This document shows positions 43,341 through 54,905 of a DNA stretch of 64,000 nt, piece after piece. The position numbers were made by a program, and so were the translations under genes. Under the pieces are notes generated by a model, which was not told the origin of the DNA, made no database searches, and worked only from the letters and a program-made list of their open reading frames with translations. Positions within the stretch are counted from its first letter, which is position 1; every line of letters starts with the position of its first letter. The DNA is from Glycine soja (taxonomy: Eukaryota; Streptophyta; Magnoliopsida; Fabales; Fabaceae): the NCBI RefSeq assembly GCF_004193775.1, contig NC_041008.1, forward strand, positions 12,915,731 to 12,979,730, written 5' to 3'.

Positions 43341-45002
43341 CACGTGACCGAGGTCACCGCACTTTTGTTATTGACATTACTGTTTTTCTATTAGTTTGCT
43401 ACTGACATTTTCTGTTATTGTCTATATTGTTATTGACATTACTGTTTTCTGTTATTGTCTATATGGTTACTAACGTTGCTGTTACTATTTTTTGTTGTTT
43501 CTGTTTGGTGTTATGGCTCTCAGTTATTTTGTCACCGTTTTTTTGCGACTCACCATTTCGTGCATTTTTTTGTTTACCTTATGGTTAGACATAAGTAGGT
43601 AGTGTGCGCCCTTGTCCGCACGACCTTTTCAGAGAGAAAAAAAAGAAGAAGAAAAAAAGAAAAAAGAAAAATAGTAATAAGTGGTCTAGCTAAGAAAAAC
43701 CCTACATGCTTTTGAAAAGAGATAATTTCCAACTTTTCTTTGAAAAAATTCACTGATCATAACCAGATTTTGAAAAAAAATGTGTATACCCCTGAAGGGT
43801 GAATGCTGTGAAAATTTTCCTGAACACCCAAAATGGACTCGGATGAATGCACGAATTGATAAAATAACATATTTTGGAAACATTGGGTTGACTTAAATAG
43901 AGAAAATGAATCACGAGCCCTAGCATCACATGACCATAAAAACTTGATGCTTGAGTGTCCATATAGGTGCATGCATGACTAGTTTTGCATAAAATTTCAT
44001 AATCATCATTGTTGCATGTATATCATGGAAATAATGTGGGACATCGCCTTTATCCCCGAACCGCTGCCCAAACCCTGACATATACCATGTCCCGCCATTC
44101 TACAAGCCTTGAGCCAAAATCCCAACTTACCATAAACCTTAACCCAGCGTGAGAATGTCAATCCTTGCCCTCAAAAGAAAACAAAGAAGGAAAATTCCCA
44201 ATCAAAGAGTGACAAAAAGCAAAAAAAGGAAAATTCCCAATCAAAAGAGGGGGAGAAAGCAAAAAAGGAAAGAAAATTCCCGATCAAACATCGGAAGAAA
44301 AGAAATGTGCAGAAAGGTCTTTGGACCAGACGATATCTAAACAATATAGAATTGTCACCAAGTAAACAAAAAAAAGAAAGGAAACCACGACCTAAAGTGG
44401 TCCTCTCCCTTTGATTGCCAACCAAAATCCTGTGCGTCGGTGGCTTGTTCACCTTACACTAAACAAAAATAGAAAAGGAAAAGGCCAAGAATACTCAAAA
44501 CCAAATTTCCCAAGAAAAAATCCTATTGATCCATGGTCACGCATGTAATATTTGATTTGATAGGAAATGATTTTCAAAATCAAGTCATGACATATCTATG
44601 GTTCGGAATTAGGATGAAACACTTACCCGTGTGAGATTGATACACTTTGAGTGATTTTCTTCCATTTTTGTTGAACCCAGTGTTTCCTCTAAATGGTAAT
44701 TTAGAAGTGAAATGCTAACGTCCAAAATCTCATTTATGGTTATGAGAAAATTTCATCAGCATACTCTCCTTCCTCGGAAGACACATTGTTTTTCATCCAA
44801 AAAGCATATGTTGCTCTGATCAGTTGGAAGTTTTGTCTCTTCACTAAAGCATGTTCGCATTTTAGTGAAGAAAACACCGAGACTATTTTAGTCTCACAAG
44901 TTATCCAGAACTACGTAGGTCTGAGTTCCTCATTAAGGATACGTAGGAGCAAGAGCCTCGCTTTTGTCGGCCGCCCCACAATCTCTGTCATACTGACCTT
45001 GA
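43341..45002 (+). other. Ogre 3' region, non-coding part 2
   Basis: Purine-rich runs (43635-43675). GAAAATTCCCAATCAAA occurs three times (about 44189, 44232 and 44274). A segment at about 44912-44970 (AACTACGTAGGTCTGA ... GGATACGTAGGAGCAAG) resembles part of the element's own LTR at 47322-47375. No gene. Confidence 0.65.
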
Positions 45003-45790
45003 GGTTATGTGACATGCGGAGACAATCGTGTCCAATGGCACGCAGAGACAAATTATGGTCATTCTGCGCCTTTTGTCATCTAGAGGCGGCAAGCCCGATG
45101 ACATGCAGAGACAAATTATGGTCATTCTGCTCACCTTTTCGTCATTCGGAGACAATCGTGTCCGATGGCACGCAGAGACAAATTATGGTCATTCTGCGCC
45201 TTTTGTCATCCAGAGGCGGCGAGCCCGATGACATGCGGAGAAAAATTATGGTCATTCCGCTCACTTTTTCGCCATTCGGAGACAATCGTGTCCGATGGCC
45301 CGCAGAGACAAATTATGGTCATTCCGCACACCTTTTCGCCTTTCGAAGACAATCGTGTCCGATGGCACGCAAAGACAAATTATGGTCATTCTACGCCTTT
45401 TGTCATCCAGAGGCGGCAAGCCTGATGACATGCAGAGACAAATTATGGTCATTCCGCTCACCTTTTCGCCATTCGGAGACAATCGTGTCCGATGGCACGT
45501 AGAGACAAATTATGGTCATTCTACGCCTTTTGTCATCCAAAGGCGGCGAGCCCGATGACATGCGGAGACAAATTATGGTCATTCCGGACACCTTTTCGCC
45601 ATTCGTAGACAATCGTGTCCGATGGCACGCAGAGACAAATTATGGTCATTATGCTCCCTTTTGTCATCGAAAGGCGGCGAGCCCGATGACATGCAGAGAC
45701 AAATTATGGTCATTCCACACCTTTTGCCATCCAGATGCGATCGTGTCCGATGACACGCAGAGATAAATTATGGTCATTATGCGCCTTGTG
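45003..45790 (+). repeat. Tandem array, 12 units of alternating 63 and 67 bp
   Basis: The shared core AAATTATGGTCATT starts at 45050, 45113, 45180, 45243, 45310, 45377, 45440, 45507, 45570, 45637, 45701 and 45765. Spacings alternate about 63 and 67 bp, giving a 130-bp dimer. One type has CCTTTTGTCATCCAGAGGCGG and the other CACCTTTTCGCCATTCGGAG. Tandem arrays between pol and the 3' LTR are a known feature of Ogre/Tat elements. Confidence 0.95.
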
Positions 45791-45980
45791 TCAACCGAGA
45801 GGAATGAATTCGGCAATATCAGGATGATGTTGGTCGTTCGGTACTGATCATTTCCAAAATTTTTGCCGGTTCCGCTGGCGGGGAGATTGACCGGCCAAAT
45901 GGTGTTCTACTAGAACGAAATTAGTGTCTTATCTTTACTTCCCTTTTATCTCAAATAAAAGACAAGTAAAGATGGGCAAC

Positions 45981-47716
45981 TGTCATACCCTAATTTCGTC
46001 AGGGGATCATCTGTTTGTTGGGATGCGACCCTCGCTTGGCCACTTCGAGGCACTTGACACCCATCGTTAGGCAATTCGTGAAGTTCCGCGACATGTTGGA
46101 AGTTGAAAGGACATGTTAATGCGCAATCCGTAAAGTTCTGTAACATTCCTGAAGCCAAAGAAGGGATGATTGCGTAATCCGTAAGGTTTCGTGACATTAC
46201 GGAAAGAAAACAAGTATCATTACGTAATTCATAAAGTTCCGTAACATTACGGAAAAAGAATCAGCATAAAAAGGACAGAGGGGGTGTATTTAGTAAACAA
46301 GGGTGTACAAATAGCAATCAGGCCCACTTGGGGCGTCCAGGATCATCCAACAGAAGGCGGTGCCTTCTGGAGGCGAGCTGGGCGGCAACCACCTCCCTCT
46401 TTTCCCCTATAAATAGGGGGAGGAGGGCAGAACAAAAATGTTCAACCCTCCAGGTATCTGAGAATCACCTAAAATTAGTGAGAAAAATTGTTTCCGTGAA
46501 GAAAATCCAAGCCGAGGCACTTCCATAACACTTCCGAGACGTTTCTATGGGCGATTTCGTGAAGATTTTCCACCGTTCTTCATCGTTCTTCGTTCATTCT
46601 TCAGTCTTCAACTGTTAAGTTCCCGAAATCGAACCTTTCAATTCTTTCTATGTACCCTTAGTGGTCCTCACTTGTTTCGCATGCTTTTACTTTTGTTTCA
46701 TTTACTTTTTGTACACCCTTTTGACGTGGTTTAGTCATTTATTTAAGTCATTTTCTCGCCTAATCATAAATAAAATAAATTTCCACAGATCATTTGAGTT
46801 GTAATATCTTTTAATTTCTGTTAGAATAAAATCCAACCGATCTTTCATGTCGTAACCACGTTTAAAACCAAAAAGAGGCAAAATAACAATATAATAATAA
46901 TAAAAAATATATCTTTTAATAAAATAATCAAAAAAATCAATCGGACGTTTTTTCTTTGGGATTTTCTTTCTTAATTGAATTGACTAATAACCAAAGTGAA
47001 ACTACGGCTAAAATCAATTCATAAACCAAGTTTTTTTTCATCACCTAAAAACCATTTTTAAAGGTCTAACGCCTTGAAATGGTCTTTTTCGCTTCTATTG
47101 GTTAGACGTGGATTTAAAAAGCCTGAAAACAACACATAGCTTTGTCACCTCTTTCAAAAAACCAAGAGATCATTAATGGTCCAATGCCTTAATGTTTTCT
47201 CTCCTTTCAAAAGAATCGAAAGATCATTTAATGGTCCAACGCCTTAAATGACCCTTCCGTTCAATAAAAATATATCTTACAAAAAAGGATAAAAACAATT
47301 TAACCAACGTTTAGTTCTCAAAGAACTACGTAGGTCTGATTTTCTTATCACAATTGAGGAATACATAGGAGCAAGGGAAACACCCTTGTCGACCACAAAA
47401 AGATAAAAAAATACAAAAAGGCATTAAATGACATAAAAACGTAAGAAAGGAAAAATAAAACAAATTGAAGTCATGTTTGCACACTTGATTAAAAAAGTTG
47501 TTGTCCCTTGTGATAGGTGCGTGGGGTGCTAATACCTTCCCCGTGCGTAAATACAACTCCCGAACCTTTCACTTAAAGTTCGTAGACCACGTCTTTTCCG
47601 GTTTTTTCGGCGTTTTCCTCAAATAAAAGTTGGTGGCGACTCCGCGCATTTTCCTTTCTTGGAAGACGCACCCGTGAGTCTCGCGTCTCCCTCCCTCCGA
47701 AGGGCAGGTTGCGACA
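45981..47716 (+). repeat. Ogre-type 3' LTR, 1.7 kb
   Basis: Starts TGTCATACCCTAATTTCGTC and ends GGCAGGTTGCGACA, with TGTC...GACA inverted ends. Four units of about 50 bp (CGTAATCCGTAAAGTTCCGT type) lie at 46071, 46121, 46171 and 46221. The TATA box CTATAAATAG is at 46407-46416. Confidence 0.88.
46407..46416 (+). promoter_or_regulatory. TATA box in the Ogre LTR
   Basis: CTATAAATAG within a C-rich/G-rich palindromic surround, 426 bp into the LTR, a normal U3/R position. Confidence 0.7.
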
Positions 47717-48811
47717 CTACTCTATTTGGAAAATTACAGGAACATGAGATGGAGTTGCAAAGACCAAATCAACATGAAGAAAATGATAAAAAGAATAAGG
47801 GAATTGCTCTTAAAGCCTCATCTTCAATCCCAGAGGAAAGTGACATAAAAGATTCAATTGACTTAGATGAAGATGAAGATCTTAGTGTCTTTGTCAAAAG
47901 ATTCAACAAATTTATTAGAATGAGAGGAAATCAAAGAAGACAAAACTTCAAACCTAAAAGAAGAACTAAAGAGTCATCTCAAATCCCAAAATGCTTTGAG
48001 TGCAATCAACCCGGACATCTGAGGGCTGATTGTCCAATCTTTAAGAGGAAGATAGAAAAGTCTAAAAAGAAGACTATTGGAGATAAGAAGGCAAAGAAGG
48101 CCTATATCACATGGGATGACAACGACTTAGAATCGTCTGATGATTCTGAAAAAGAAATGGTTAATCTATGTCTAATGGGCAAAAATTATGAAAGCGACGA
48201 AGAGGTAACATCTTCTAACAAATCTATTTTTTTTATGAGTTACAAGATGCATTTGCTGAATTACATAGTGAATCAATTAAACTAGCAAAACTTGTCTCTT
48301 CATCTAAGAAAACAATTTCAGAATTACAAAAAGAAATTTCAAAATTAAACAAAGAAATTGATAATCTTAATACTGAAGTTTCAAACTCTAAATCTAGTGA
48401 TAAAGATTATATTTCTACAATGACTAATGAAAAAGTAAATTCATGTAAATGTTGTAGCAAATATGTACAAGAGATTAAAAATTTGAAAAACTCACTTGCA
48501 AAATTTTCAATTGACAAGAATAATCTAAATGTCATATTAGGAAATCAAAGATGTATTTTTGATAAAGCAGGAATTGGATACAAACCAGAAAAACAACAAA
48601 AGTTTTACAAAAATTTCTTTTCTTTCTCACAAAAATACAATTCTCCTTTCATTACATGTTTCTATTGTGAAAGAAAAGAGCATGGCACATCTACTTGTTA
48701 TTTTAGGAAAAATTGCAACAATATCAAAATGATATGGGTCCCAAAAGGATCTTTAGTCAACACTAACACACAAGGACCCAATAAAGTTTGGGTACCTAAG
48801 TCACAAACTTA
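47717..48811 (+). pseudogene. Copia 2 gag region
   Basis: CCHC knuckle CFECNQPGHLRADC at about 47992-48034, followed by an acidic KKAYITWDDNDLESSDDSEK stretch. A frameshift near 48235 moves into a coiled-coil segment (ISELQKEISKLNKEIDNLN, about 48320-48380) and a second Cys/His motif CFYCERKEHGTSTCYF (about 48657-48705). It stops TAA at 48810-48812. The start codon that would open this frame today lies inside the Ogre LTR (47659), a chance fusion. Confidence 0.8.
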
Positions 48812-48829
48812 ATCATGTAGGTATCTTTG

Positions 48830-50560
48830 AAGAAGAAATGGTACATAGATAGTGGTTGTTCAAAGCATATGACGGGAGATTCATCAAAATTCACACATAT
48901 CTCTCACAAGAAAAGTGGGCATGTTACTTATGGTGATAACAACAAAGGTAGAATTCTTGGAGTTGGAAAAATAGGTACAAATTCTTGAAACTCCATTGAA
49001 AATGTTCTACTTGTTGAAGGCCTTAAGCACAACTTGCTTAGTGTTAGTCAATTATGTGATAAGGGCTATCTAGTATCATTTGATTCTCAAAAATGTCTTA
49101 TTGAACATAAACATGATACTAATATAAAGCATATAGGGTATAGAGTTAACAATGTTTATATGATAGACTTAAGTCAAAAACTAGATGATAATAAATGTTT
49201 TCTTAGCAAAGATGATGATCCATGGCTATGGCATAAACGTATTGCTCACATAAACATGGAACACTTAAATAAATTGATTTCAAAAGATTTAGTTGTTGGT
49301 TTGCCAAAACTAAAATTTGAAAAAGATAGACTATGTGATGCATGTCAAAAAGGAAAACAAACTAGAGTTTCATTCAAATCCAAAAACATTGTTTCAACTA
49401 CTCAACCTTTACAATTATTACACATGGATTTGTTTGGACCTTATAGAATCATGAGTCTTGGAGGAAGTTACTATGCCCTTGTCATAGTTGATGACTATTC
49501 TAGATATACTTGGACATTATTTATCACTCATAAGAATGATGCATTTCAAGCATTTAGGAAACTTGCAAAAGTTATTCAAAATAAGAAAAATCTCAAAACT
49601 ATATCTATTAGGACTGATCATGGGGTGAGTTTGAAAATAAAGAATTTGAGTTATTTTGTGAAAAGCATGGCATTGAACATAATTTTTCTGCACCTAGAAC
49701 CCCTCAACAAAATGGAGTTGTTGAAAGGAAAAATAGGTCTTTGGAAGAGATTGCTAGAACCTTATTGAATGATACTCCTCTTCCAAAATATTTTTGGGCT
49801 GAAGCCATTAATAGTGCATGTTATATCATGAATAGGGCTTTAATAAGACCTATTTTAAACAAAACTCCATATGAATTGTTTAATGATAGAAAACCCAACA
49901 TTTCACATCTTCATGTTTTTGGTTGCAAATGCTTTGTATTAAACAATGGTAAAGAAAACTTAGGAAAATTTGATGCTAAGTCAGATGAAGGAATTTTCCT
50001 TGGATATTCCTTGCATAGTAAAGCTTATAGAATATATAATAAAAGAACTATGACTATTGAAGAATCTATTCATGTTTCCTTTGACGAGTCTAATGCTATT
50101 TCTCCGAGAAAGGATATTTTAGATGATGTTGCAGAATCTTTAGAACGAATGCATATTCATGGACAAGATTCTAAAAGGAAAGGGAAAGGAACCAATGAAA
50201 ATCCTCCAGAAGAAGCCAAACCAGATAATGAACTTCCAGAAGAATGGAAAGCTTCAAAAGATCATCCCCTTGACAACATTATTGGTGATATCTCAAAAGG
50301 GGTAACAACTAGACATTCTCTTAAAGATTTATGCAATAATATGGCTTTTGTGTCTATGATTGAACCTAAAAATATAAATGAAGTCATATTAGATGATCAT
50401 TGGATAGTTGTTATGCAAGAAGAACTAAATCAGTTTGAAAGAAACAATGTGTGAGAATTAGTAAAGAAACCTTAAAATTACCCTATCATAGGAACAAAAT
50501 GGGTATTTAGGAACAAGTTAGATGAACATGGCATAATCATTAGGAATAAGGCTAGATTAG
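48830..50560 (+). pseudogene. Copia 2 protease, integrase and RT start
   Basis: Protease WYIDSGCSKHMTG at about 48839-48877; TGA 48986-48988. Integrase zinc finger WHKRIAHINMEHLNKLI ... CDACQKGKQ (about 49230-49350), then MDLFGPYRIMSLGGSYY, VDDYSRYTW and RTDHG. A frameshift at about 49622 follows directly after the second catalytic Asp. PQQNGVVERKNRS carries the catalytic Glu in the new frame. RT begins VMQEELNQFERNNV, TGA near 50452, then IGTKWVFRNKLDEHG. The gene breaks off at about 50556. Confidence 0.83.
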
Positions 50561-50564
50561 ATGA

Positions 50565-50812
<248 letters not shown>

Positions 50813-50818
50813 GTTGAA

Positions 50819-52090
50819 GATGCAGCAAGATCTCAGTTGCAGCAAGGACTTAAAATGAATTATGGGAAGAGCAGCTTTGGGGTCTTGGGCCAATCTGAAC
50901 AATGGAAATTGCAGGCTGCCAGTTATCTGAATTGCAGAATCATGCCTCTGCCTTTCTCTTATTTGGGAATACCAATCGGGGCTAATCCAGAGGAGGTTCC
51001 TATGGGGTGGTGGCCTTGATCAAAAGAAAATTGCATGGGTTAAATGGGACTACTGGCTCATGGAACAGGAACCTTTAAGGGAGAAATATCCCAGATTGTA
51101 TAACATATCCTGTCAACAGCAGAAGCTTATTCAAGATATGGGATGTCAGTCTGCAAATGTTTGGGAATGGAAGCTTGAATGGAGAAGACACCTTTTTGAA
51201 TGGAGAAGCTAGTTTCTGTGTGTGTGTGTGCGGAAGCTTGAATCAAGACTCTGTCTAAGTTTAATGCAGCATCCTTAGGCTGCATTAAATCTCATTACAA
51301 CACATCACTACATCCAACAGATGGGAAGTCACAAAGACAATGGGTGGGAGTGGAGCTTTATTTGGAGAAGGCCATTGTTTTGATAATGAAATTGATACGA
51401 CTGGTGTTTTTCTCAATGAGGTTCAGGATATGGCCATTCAACAACATGGACCTGATGTGTGGGAATGGACTGCTGACCCTACAAATCAGTATACAACAAA
51501 CAATGCCTATAAGGTAATAATGGGAGGAGCAGCAGCAATAACCCAGGAATGTTTTGTCAAATTATGGAGCATAAAGGTTCCAAGAAAAATAGCAATCTTT
51601 GCACGAAGACTAATTAGAAATAGACTTCCGACAAGACAGAGTTTGCAGCGGAGGCAAGTGCAGGTTGCTGACACGTCATGCCAATTTTGCAGGGACAGTG
51701 AGGAAGATGCAATTTTCATTCTTTGGACCTGGCTTAGGAACTTTGAGAAAGGCTTCACAGAACATTTTAATCTCTGGTGCAGTAGTATTAGACAAGCTTT
51801 TCTGTACTAGTAGAGGATACAATTTTGGCTGCTTGTTTTGTACTTTTCTTAGGTTTCTATAGAGTGGTCCTCTAATCTGGCAGATGCCTTTATGTAATTA
51901 GAAAGGGAATCTACTGGCTGAGACCTCTTCCAAGAGGTGCAGCACATATGTACTTAAGTTAGGGGTTGTAGCTGGTACTTAATTCATCTTGTGTACCAGC
52001 TATGTTCAAAATATATTTGTACTCACAGTACCTCTGGTACTCTTTCATCTATCTAATACATATCTATTTTTGCTGAGCAAAAAAAAAAAT
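50819..52090 (+). mobile_element. L1-type LINE fragment, 3' part with poly(A)
   Basis: Pieces of non-LTR RT: KMNYGKSSFGVLGQSEQWK, RIMPLPFSYLGIPIGANP (about 50850-50985), then REKYPRLYNISCQQQKLIQ. The zinc-binding RT-associated domain follows at 51470-51740 (DVWEWTADPTNQYTTNNAY, LWSIKVPRKIAIFARRLIRN and CQFC). An internal GT-rich insertion with a local duplication of GAATGGAGAAG disrupts 51180-51330. The tail ends in A-rich sequence at 52080-52090. Several stops; non-functional. Confidence 0.8.
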
Positions 52091-53099
52091 TATCTTTGCT
52101 GATAAAAAAAATATTAAAAAAAAACAAAAATAAGTATACTGCCCCTAAAATACCAACATTATACTCACTACTGTTCAGCTTGCCATAATTTATATAAAAA
52201 ACAATATAATCCTCATACAAATACAATCATGCAAGCATATTTCAAAACTTAAAATAGGAATAAACAACTCTGAACAAATTAACTTATGTAGACTTGGCAA
52301 ATTTGTTTTCACTAATATTAGTAGGTCATCACCACTCCAGTAGAATTTAAGTTAAATTTAGATAAGTACCTTATGAAGAGGCCAACTACCTTGTCACACC
52401 TAATAAGTTACAATTGAAGAAATTTCTGCATGTATAATTGAACAAATTTGTTATCAAACTTTTGTGTGTGTGTGTGTGTGTGTGTGTTTGTATGATGAGT
52501 GTGTGTGTGTGTGTGTGTCATGAGTGTGTGTGTGTCTCTGTGTGTTATGTTTCTAATTTAAAGTTCTAAGCTGTTTATTTTGTCTCAGGAAATATATAAA
52601 TACCTGACTTTGAGGATTCAAAGATATAATCAAAGCGCTTCCACAACAACGCCAATTAGCAGTAGTAAATGATAGCCCTAAAAAAACCATACAGAAATTA
52701 GCCACGGTGTATTTAAAGCCTTTTATCAACAATATGACTCTCACTTCATGGTGATACATTGACTCTCAAAGGACATTATACTAAGAGTGTATTTAAAGCC
52801 TTTTTCAGTCATTCTATCAAACATCTCATGGATAATTTTTTAAGAATACATATTATACTTCTATCCAGTCAAACTAAAGCAATAACTAATTAATTTAATT
52901 AAACAGGGACCAATTTAGATATGAATCATTAAAGGTAGATGATGGCATTCAAAGAATGATAGCGCCGGTTCAAATTTTAAGAAGAAAAAAAAAACAATTA
53001 TACTATAGGAAGGGCTGAGGATAGAATTCCACTCAAAGATCAATTTCCAGATTTGTACTCAAAGATGCCTCAACAATGTCTTTAGTATTTATTTAACAC
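52091..53099. other. Intergenic DNA with GT microsatellites
   Basis: GT runs at about 52463-52550. GTGTATTTAAAGCCTTT occurs twice, near 52709 and 52788. No gene. Confidence 0.6.
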
Positions 53100-53240
53100 T
53101 ATTAGGAAGGGCTGGTTTTATATGTTGTATTTTGTTGGGAGCCTATATGGCTATTTTCTGATGTAATTTCTCTTTGTAATCTGTAGTACCACTGGTACTT
53201 CTAATTATCAATATAAATTATCTTTGTAGTTCAAAAAAAA
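53100..53240 (+). mobile_element. LINE 3' tail with poly(A), plus strand
   Basis: GGTTTTATATGTTGTATTTT ... TAGTACCACTGGTACTTC and A11 at about 53231-53241 resemble the tail of the LINE at 51900-52090 (same GGTACT phrases before the poly(A)). Confidence 0.6.
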
Positions 53241-53249
53241 AAATATTAA

Positions 53250-53545
53250 ACAGAACAGTACCATAGGTACTAAAAATAAAAGATACAAGACACAAAAGTG
53301 TCACCTTCCAAAAAGCAAAACAAACCCAACAATAACCCAGCACAAGGACCCCAATACATATAATCCGAAATTTAACCAAAGGCCATCATAAGATTGGTAG
53401 ACCAATGGTTAAATGATGTATTGAAACCTTTCTTTCCACATTTTAGCCAGGACCAAGGTAGAATTAAGGCATCATCCAACACCTTTTGAGGTTCAAAAGG
53501 AATGCCATGAAACAACAAGGAATTCCTAAGCAATCAACAGACCTT
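53250..53545 (-). mobile_element. LINE 3' end, minus strand
   Basis: The minus strand reads a degenerate C-terminal RT-associated sequence (LLRNSLLFHGIPFEPQK, DDALILPWSWLKCG) followed by a stop and a GGTACT-type tail. It lies tail to tail with the plus-strand LINE end at 53240. Confidence 0.6.
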
Positions 53546-54384
53546 TCTATTTCTATTTTTTACACATTTAAAACTCAAACATATAAAATAAAAAATATAT
53601 AACAAACTAACAAAGATAAAGACAGAAAAAAGGAAATATAAACTCACCTCAGTTGGTGCTGCTGCCCATCATTTCACTCTCACAACAAATAGGAATCATG
53701 TACCTACATGGAAGAAATAATCACACAACACACAATGATCAGAATAAGCAAATGCATATAATTAAGCATGATACAATATCAATATTCATGGAAGTAACAA
53801 TGACTTGTCAAAAATTTGGATGAAATTCAATATGTAAATCAAAGCTTTGTCCCTAAAACCCTCTGTGTAAATCAAAGCTTTGTCCCTGAAACCCTCTATG
53901 TAAATTTGACAGCCTCATCTCTCCCTTCCTGAAAACCCACTAAAAACTACCTAACCCCCCCTTCTGTTACTCCATAATTTATTCTGCAATAACTACTTAA
54001 GGCAGTTACATATGGTCCTAAATCACTACACATTCAGTTACGATTAACCCTTTGTGCCTAACTAGGGTTTCGAAACATCACAACAGAGACAGACCATTGA
54101 ACAATGGATTTTCATCATTAACATACAACAGAGAAAGAGAAAAAACAATAACGCCCTGGGTTAAAATGACGAACGCCTAATGTTAAAATGAAAGGATGTA
54201 CCTCAATGGATAAGTGGCAAAGACAATCTCCACAAACACGATCTCCACAATGTGGTTGCAGTCACAGAAGCACAGGCGACTTTGACACAAGGAGAAAGAA
54301 GAAGAACGATAAGGTTAAAGCGCAAGGAGAAAGAAGAAGAACGATAGGGTTCAAGCGCGCGGGTTGTGCAATTTCAGAAGTTTA
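53546..54384. other. Unassigned DNA beside a CACTA end
   Basis: Two tandem duplications: GTAAATCAAAGCTTTGTCCC units at about 53834-53903 (33 bp, two copies) and AAGGAGAAAGAAGAAGAACG units at about 54278-54357 (two copies). This may be the 5' transcribed region of the minus-oriented CACTA element ending at 54663, but no transposase is seen. Confidence 0.45.
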
Positions 54385-54663
54385 ATATATAATGATAACA
54401 ACATCGGTTTTTTAAAAATAACTGATGTTAACATCAACTACGTAACATCAGTTATAATAAAACCGATGTTAACATCGACTCGATATATAACATCGGTTTT
54501 TACAAAACCGATGTTAACAGCGACATACTAACATCGGTTTTGGAAAAACCGATGTTAACTAAGTCTACTTATTTACAAAAATGTCACCGCGCTTTCGTTA
54601 ACATCGGTTTTAGCTATAACCGATGTTAATTGGGCGATGTAGAAAGCTGTTTTTTTAGTAGTG
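54385..54663 (-). repeat. CACTA terminus with AACATCGGTTTTT subterminal repeats
   Basis: The same subterminal motif as CACTA 1. It ends in TTTTTTTAGTAGTG (54650-54663), the reverse complement of a CACTACTAAAAAA terminus. The other end was not found, so the element is truncated or deleted on its left. Confidence 0.8.
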
Positions 54664-54905
54664 GTTCTTATAACCGATGTAGAATGGCGGTTCTTCTATA
54701 TCATGTCTTTGTGCACAGTAGTAGTATACTATACCATTCTACATTGGTTTTTGCTAATAACCGATGTAGAATGGGTACTTTCTACATCGTTTCTTGAGAC
54801 AACTGTCGTAGATGTCAGCATTCTACATCGGTTTTTGCTTATAACTGATGTTGAATGAAATACTTTCTACATTGTTTTTGTGATTAACCGATGTAGAATT
54901 ATTAA
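54664..54905. repeat. Second CACTA-type subterminal block, different code
   Basis: Directly after the terminus at 54663, inverted pairs TTCTACATCGGTTTTT / ATAACCGATGTAGAATG repeat to about 54900. This block uses CTACATCGG where the neighbouring one uses AACATCGG. Confidence 0.7.

Larger units (their letters stand above)
35889..47716 (+). mobile_element. Ogre/Tat-type Ty3/gypsy element, 5' truncated, degraded
   Basis: It starts abruptly in protease at the end of the gypsy B LTR. Order: protease, G-patch-like block, RT-RNase H, a second (archaeal-type) RNase H, integrase, a long 3' region with an extra ORF and a tandem array, then a 3' LTR (45981-47716). The second RNase H before integrase marks the Tat/Ogre lineage. 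No 5' LTR, PBS or gag is in the window. At least six stops and one frameshift break pol. Confidence 0.88.

Noticed and set aside
45028..45766. Several overlapping 70-240 aa ORFs with repeated WSFCAFCHPEAAS-type peptides
   Set aside because: They are frame readings of the 63/67-bp tandem array; all three frames are partly open because unit lengths avoid stops by chance.
47659..48285. A 208-codon ORF starting in the Ogre LTR
   Set aside because: It is a chance in-frame join of LTR end and copia gag; the gag part is annotated separately.
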